Below are positions 59,901 through 64,000 of a stretch of DNA of 64,000 nucleotides, piece after piece. Below the pieces are notes generated by a model, which worked only from the letters and a program-made list of their open reading frames with translations, was not told where the DNA came from and ran no database searches. Each line of letters begins with the position of its first letter. Positions within the stretch are counted from its first letter, which is position 1. A program made the translations under genes and the position numbers. This DNA comes from Aselliscus stoliczkanus. Its lineage: Eukaryota > Chordata > Mammalia > Chiroptera > Hipposideridae. Where the stretch lies: assembly GCA_033961575.1 (NCBI GenBank), contig CM066738.1:91213478-91277477 (forward strand). Direction: 5' to 3'.

Positions 59901-60951
59901 AAAAATCCAACAAAACAAATTCTGCCCATCAGTCAAAGTTTACTTTCATGGCAAACACGCCCACAGGAAATTCAAGGGCTGATGGTGACTCCGGCTGTGG
60001 GTAAAATTTAGCACAATGTGATAAGAATTCATGACCTTCGGATAGAGGATACTAATGCTTAACCCAACAAGGTCCTAAACCACAGTCTTCTTGTAAAACT
60101 GTTAGATAGCTTGCCAGCTTAAATCTGTTCTTTTTAGTTTCCATTGTAGTAGTATAGGATGTAGGCCATTTCAGAATAGATGTAGAGAAATAACCATTTT
60201 TGTATCTTCATCTTGTTTAGCCGAGTACATTGCACTGTAAATCCCTGTTAAGTGGATTCCTTTTGCCTTGGCTTGGAGGCTGTAGCACCCCATTTCCCAC
60301 TTATCTGGGTGTTCATCAGCTAGCTTCCTGGCAGCACCCAGGCATAAGTGAAGAGATTATATTTAATTGGAGGCAAAAAATAATATATATATATATACAT
60401 ATATATGTGAAAATCTTTGATGAAATGACAGTTGCTGCCACTCCATAGCCTCTGAAAATTTGGTGCAGCAAGGTCTCTGATTTAAGGGGGAGCCATGCCA
60501 TGGTGTCTTAATTGTTTAATTGTACAATGTCAAGAGCATCTTTGGACATTTGCTCTGGCCCTCTGAGCTGCCCCCTTTCACAGCTGGCTGCTTTCTGTGG
60601 TCTTGTGGGCTAGACCTCCTTGAAAAAACAAACAAAACAGAGCAATAATGAAAGAAGAAGGCTCCTACTTCGAGGGTCCTTCCAAAATAAAGTCCCAAGT
60701 GGCCTCCCCAGATTGCCATGTGGCAATCTGAAAGAAAAGAGCCAGGGGGGAGGGGAGGGGAAGAAAAAAGAATTCCCAGCAAAATGGTTTTCCATTAAAC
60801 AGGGATAGCGTGTTCTGCTGTGCTGAATTACTTCCTGTTCTTATTTTGTGGGTAATTTTTTCTGTATCAAATATCCTTTTGGTTGTGTATCTTTTTCACC
60901 TTTTCTTGTACTAAAACTAAAGCATGATCTGTATTTTTTTACATCCCCCAG

Positions 60952-61205
60952 TTGACAATGTACAGCGCTCGGTTAGAGATGTTACCCTGCTGAACCGTAC
61001 TGTGGTCGTGTACCCCGGGCCATCTGCTCATTGTACGCTGCTTTTGTTCTGTTGCCCTTCGAAGCATGGTGGGGCCCAGCCTTTTTGTTTTCTTTTTTTT
61101 TTTCTTTTTTTTTCCTTTTTGTATCGTGTGCATGACAACATTGTTACACACAGAATCCACTAATACTAATATACAATCTCTCAATAAAGAACTAGTTTCC
61201 TATAT
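60952..61205 (+). other. Exon-like module in RNF165 intron 1: possible alternative terminal exon
   Basis: Seen: a pyrimidine-rich stretch and CAG acceptor ending at 60951 ('TTTTTTTACATCCCCCAG'), with branch-like 'TACTAAAAC' about 40 bases before. The frame entered in phase with exon 1 stays open for about 70 codons, to TAA at 61161. AATAAA lies at 61183-61188, followed by a GT/T-rich stretch at about 61213. The block has more CpGs than its surroundings. Inferred: it could splice from 57914 to give a short protein without the RING. No family is recognised in the new tail, and its middle is poly-T derived (Phe-rich), which argues for a mainly non-coding end. Could be coincidence. Confidence 0.3.
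61183..61188 (+). terminator. AATAAA polyadenylation signal candidate in RNF165 intron 1
   Basis: 'CTCAATAAAGAAC' is followed 25-45 bases later by 'GTGTGCTTTTTCTCTTGCTG', a good downstream element. It would terminate the exon-like module. Confidence 0.35.
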
Positions 61206-61343
61206 TAACCTAGTGTGCTTTTTCTCTTGCTGTTTTCCCATTTATTGTTGTATCCTGCTGTTTAGATATTTCCCCTTGCTTTTCTATCCCCACCCTCACC
61301 CACCCACCACCCCCACCTCCCATTGTAAGGTTTGAGTGAATGC

Positions 61344-61387
61344 CTTTTTTTTTTTTTTTTTTTTACTTTTTTTCTTTTGTTTTGTAG
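61344..61387 (+). repeat. Poly-T / polypyrimidine run ending in TAG
   Basis: Some 20 T's, then 'ACTTTTTTTCTTTTGTTTTGTAG' ending at 61387. It looks like a strong splice acceptor, but the following frame in exon-1 phase stops after four codons. Most likely simple sequence. Confidence 0.6.
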
Positions 61388-62083
61388 TACAGATATGGTA
61401 ACCTTAATTCCATCCAGTCCATATCTTTTTTATAATAGATGTCTGGGGTGATGGGAGGGGTCAGTTGTCCTTTCACACCCAACCAGCTCAACTGGGTAGA
61501 GAGAATCCCTATCTTTGGTCACCTGTGCAGCCAGTAGCCTCCACATTTCATCTTGGTTTCCAAATTGCAGGGTCACTCGGTTTTAGGATGCTGGTGAAGA
61601 GAAGGGGATATAACACTTAGTTGAGAAAAGGGATACTGTTCTTAACTAGCAATCTTGTAGCATTTCAGACTTGCCTGACAAACCCATTTTTAGTTGTGTT
61701 TTAACTTTTCCTTTTACTGTCTCATTGATTTACTGTCCTTCTAAATCATGCTGGGGTGACATGTTATATGTAGTTGAAGCCATGATCTGGAATTTTAAAG
61801 TACCCTCTTCTGTGTGCATATTTACATTCTAGGGACTGGCAATGTAAGTTTTGCATTGAGATCTTGCATAAGGAAGATGTTTGAAAGAGAAACCAATTCA
61901 GACCACCCCCACATTCACCCCAGGGCCAGCAGCCTGACCTGTTAGCGTAGGAATAAGAAGGTCTGTGCCCTCTGCAGGCTGGGAGCCAGTTAAAGCTGAT
62001 TATGGCCTGGTCCCTGACAGCTGCCTCATCTGTGGCCCTAGTGCCTCTCTTGAGAAAGCAAGCCAGAACTCTTGCCATTGTCT

Positions 62084-62085
<2 letters not shown>

Positions 62086-62139
<54 letters not shown>
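62086..62139. repeat. (GT)n microsatellite in intron 1
   Basis: About 27 perfect GT units. Confidence 0.97.
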
Positions 62140-62142
<3 letters not shown>

Positions 62143-62199
62143 GGGGAAAGGAGGGATCAAGAGGGAAGTCAGGACCTATCCCCAAATTAAATTGGAAGA

Positions 62200-62410
62200 A
62201 GAGTCCTTAAAATGTATGTTTATCCCATAATTACATTTGAGAAGCCAGTAGAGAGGTATTTTTATCCCCCCAGAGTGGAACCCAAATTCATGCATTTGTC
62301 AATTACACCTATTCAGTTTCGGCCCAGAACAAGCCTTGCTAAATGAGGCATTTTAGACACCGAGGAAATCAGTTGATTAAAGAAATTCACAGTTCTTTCA
62401 AAGGGTCATC
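62200..62410. promoter_or_regulatory. Candidate conserved intronic element
   Basis: Repeat-free, AT-leaning sequence with 'CCCATAATTACATTTG', 'ATGCATTTGTCAATTACACC' and 'AATCAGTTGATTAAAG' homeodomain-like sites right after the (GT)n. Regulatory role inferred only. Confidence 0.3.
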
Positions 62411-64000
62411 ATGTTGGAGCTGCTTTTCCTTGGGCTGGCATACCTCCCCTCCCCCCTGGCCTCCCCCTCTGGGCTGTCCCCTGGGCTTGCCTCTGCCCCT
62501 CTGCCAGTGTTCCTTCCTGGACAGGTGTGCCCCTGCCTGACCACAGTGCTTCCTGGCCTTCTTTGTGGCTTGGTGCGACTCTCCTCTCTCCCCATGGCTG
62601 CCCTTGCTGCTCTAGCCCTTTGTTCTTGCGCTCTCTAGCCCGAGTGGGAAACCTAAGCTGATTTACTGTGACACATGGACACACATGGACGTCCCCAGGG
62701 GAGGCTCATACTGTAGTTGTACAAGGAGAGAGATGCAGGCCTTCGAGGATTTTATTCCTTTTTCTTCTCATCCTCCTCTCCTTTCATTTTGGTTTATATG
62801 AAACTTTAAATTTTGTACCTAGTTTAAGAAATATAAACCACTCCCAACCCCACTTCAATAATGATAAAACTAAATCAGGTGATCACCCTGATTTTTGTCC
62901 TAGGGAGCGGTGGCTGGTTAGATCAATATTAACCAACTCCAAGATTTAATTTTCTAAATTAGTGTTAGGTATGTATGCCAGAATTATTTGATCAACACAT
63001 TTCCAGGATGGCTTAATAACCTAGTAATAGTTTAGAAAGTTAGCGAGTTAACTGAAAGTCATATGTTAGCAACTTATCAAACGCACACTGTATTTTCACA
63101 CAGATTGTCAGAATAAAGACATTCATATGAAGGAATCTTTTCTCCTGACGGGACAATCCAATCATTACAAAGCTTTTGTACTTTATTCTCTCAACCATCT
63201 GACACATATCTGTTTCAATAATGTTTGACTCCAGGATTTTGGAAAAGCCAGCGGTTACATAGCTCCTGTACCCCAGACTTTGTAATAAGATGGAACACAA
63301 CTCTGGTTTACAGCTCTTCTTTCCGAACAAGAGAATGTCTCTCTTGAAACTAGCATCACATAAGATCCACTTAATTGATGAGTTTTCTTAAGTACTAGTT
63401 TCCCATAAACAAGCAAATACTGGTCATAGCCTTCAAGGTTAGGAAAAAAGGCCACCAAGAGTCTCAATGCCTTAGTATGCAAATGACAGAGACTGGGTCA
63501 CCTCTCTTTTTGCAGTTTGCTTACCTCCTGCCTCCGAACTCCCCAACCCCAGTGTCCTTCCCATTTTTAAATAAGCAGGACCCAAGTACAGTGTGGGGGC
63601 CTTTTTCCTGGCCAGGAGACACAGGCCTTTGCCTCTGATTCAGGGTGTGACATTGGATCTCTCAGACCAACCCAACCACTATTCCACAAATGTGCAAGAT
63701 ATTTATGCCTTTAGTTTTTTTCTATGGGTCTAAATAGCGCTTTAAAAATTCCTGGCTTAAACATAGTGTGACTGTGAATTAGTACTGATTCATTTCCAGT
63801 GTGGTTTAGCCACGGATGACCAAGAGAATTGGTAGGGAGGGCAGGTAGAGGGGAGGGATTACCTTAGCGACTCAGATTTTCCAGATGACTCAAGAACTGA
63901 AAGCAAACACTCAACCCCACAGCTGAACCACTCACATTGCCTGTACTTTCACTTATTCAGTCATTCATTTCTTCACTTGTTTGTTCATTTAGTTAATGAA

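Larger units (their letters stand above)
57915..64000 (+). other. RNF165: RNF165 intron 1 (5' part; continues past the window)
   Basis: It begins with the GT donor after exon 1. No interspersed repeat is recognised in these 6 kb, only (GT)n and poly-T runs, unlike the 50 kb before. Several AT-rich blocks look like candidate conserved elements, and one exon-like module lies at 60952 to about 61205. The common second RNF165 exon is not in the window as far as I can see. Confidence 0.85.

Noticed and set aside
61344..61420. Second splice-acceptor-like site ending at 61387
   Set aside because: It comes from a poly-T simple repeat, and the downstream frame in exon-1 phase stops almost at once. 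Not listed as an exon.

Overview
This is a window of mammalian nuclear DNA. It has long non-coding stretches, L1, L2 and MIR remnants, MaLR-type LTRs, hAT and mariner DNA transposons, and many (CA)n and tetranucleotide microsatellites. The youngest repeats are tRNA-derived SINEs with a GGGCCGGC-type head, an A-tail and clear target-site duplications. From memory they resemble SINEs of bats, probably the yinpterochiropteran side. The species is an inference, not a measurement. No bacterial, plasmid or phage features are present.

Layout. Bases 1 to about 3400 are AT-rich, contain no recognised repeats and end in two AATAAA signals. I read them as the distal 3' UTR of a plus-strand gene lying mostly to the left. 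From gene order in other mammals the best candidate is ARK2N (C18orf25). Bases about 3.4 to 57 kb are intergenic and repeat-dense: twelve SINE insertions, several L1 3' ends, three MLT1-like LTRs, a class I-type LTR, an internally deleted mariner, two palindromic mariner MITEs, one Tigger-like MITE, a MER20 and many MIR fragments. I found no convincing protein-coding exon there. A few repeat-poor blocks could be conserved regulatory DNA.

A CpG island at about 57.1-58.1 kb holds the only clear coding exon. This is the first coding exon of RNF165 (now ARK2C), a RING E3 ubiquitin ligase related to Arkadia (RNF111). Its start codon is at 57854 and its splice donor at 57915. The remaining 6 kb is RNF165 intron 1. 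It contains no recognised interspersed repeat. It also holds an exon-like module at 60952 to about 61205, with an acceptor, an open frame in phase with exon 1, and a polyadenylation signal.

How the genes relate. ARK2N resembles the N-terminal part and ARK2C the C-terminal (RING) part of Arkadia. If the left-hand assignment is right, the window spans the gap between two halves of an Arkadia-like gene lying in the same orientation. No wholly new system is visible. The best leads are the possible alternative terminal exon of RNF165, the Arkadia-half gene pair, the upstream ATGs in the RNF165 leader, and the length tiers of the SINE family.
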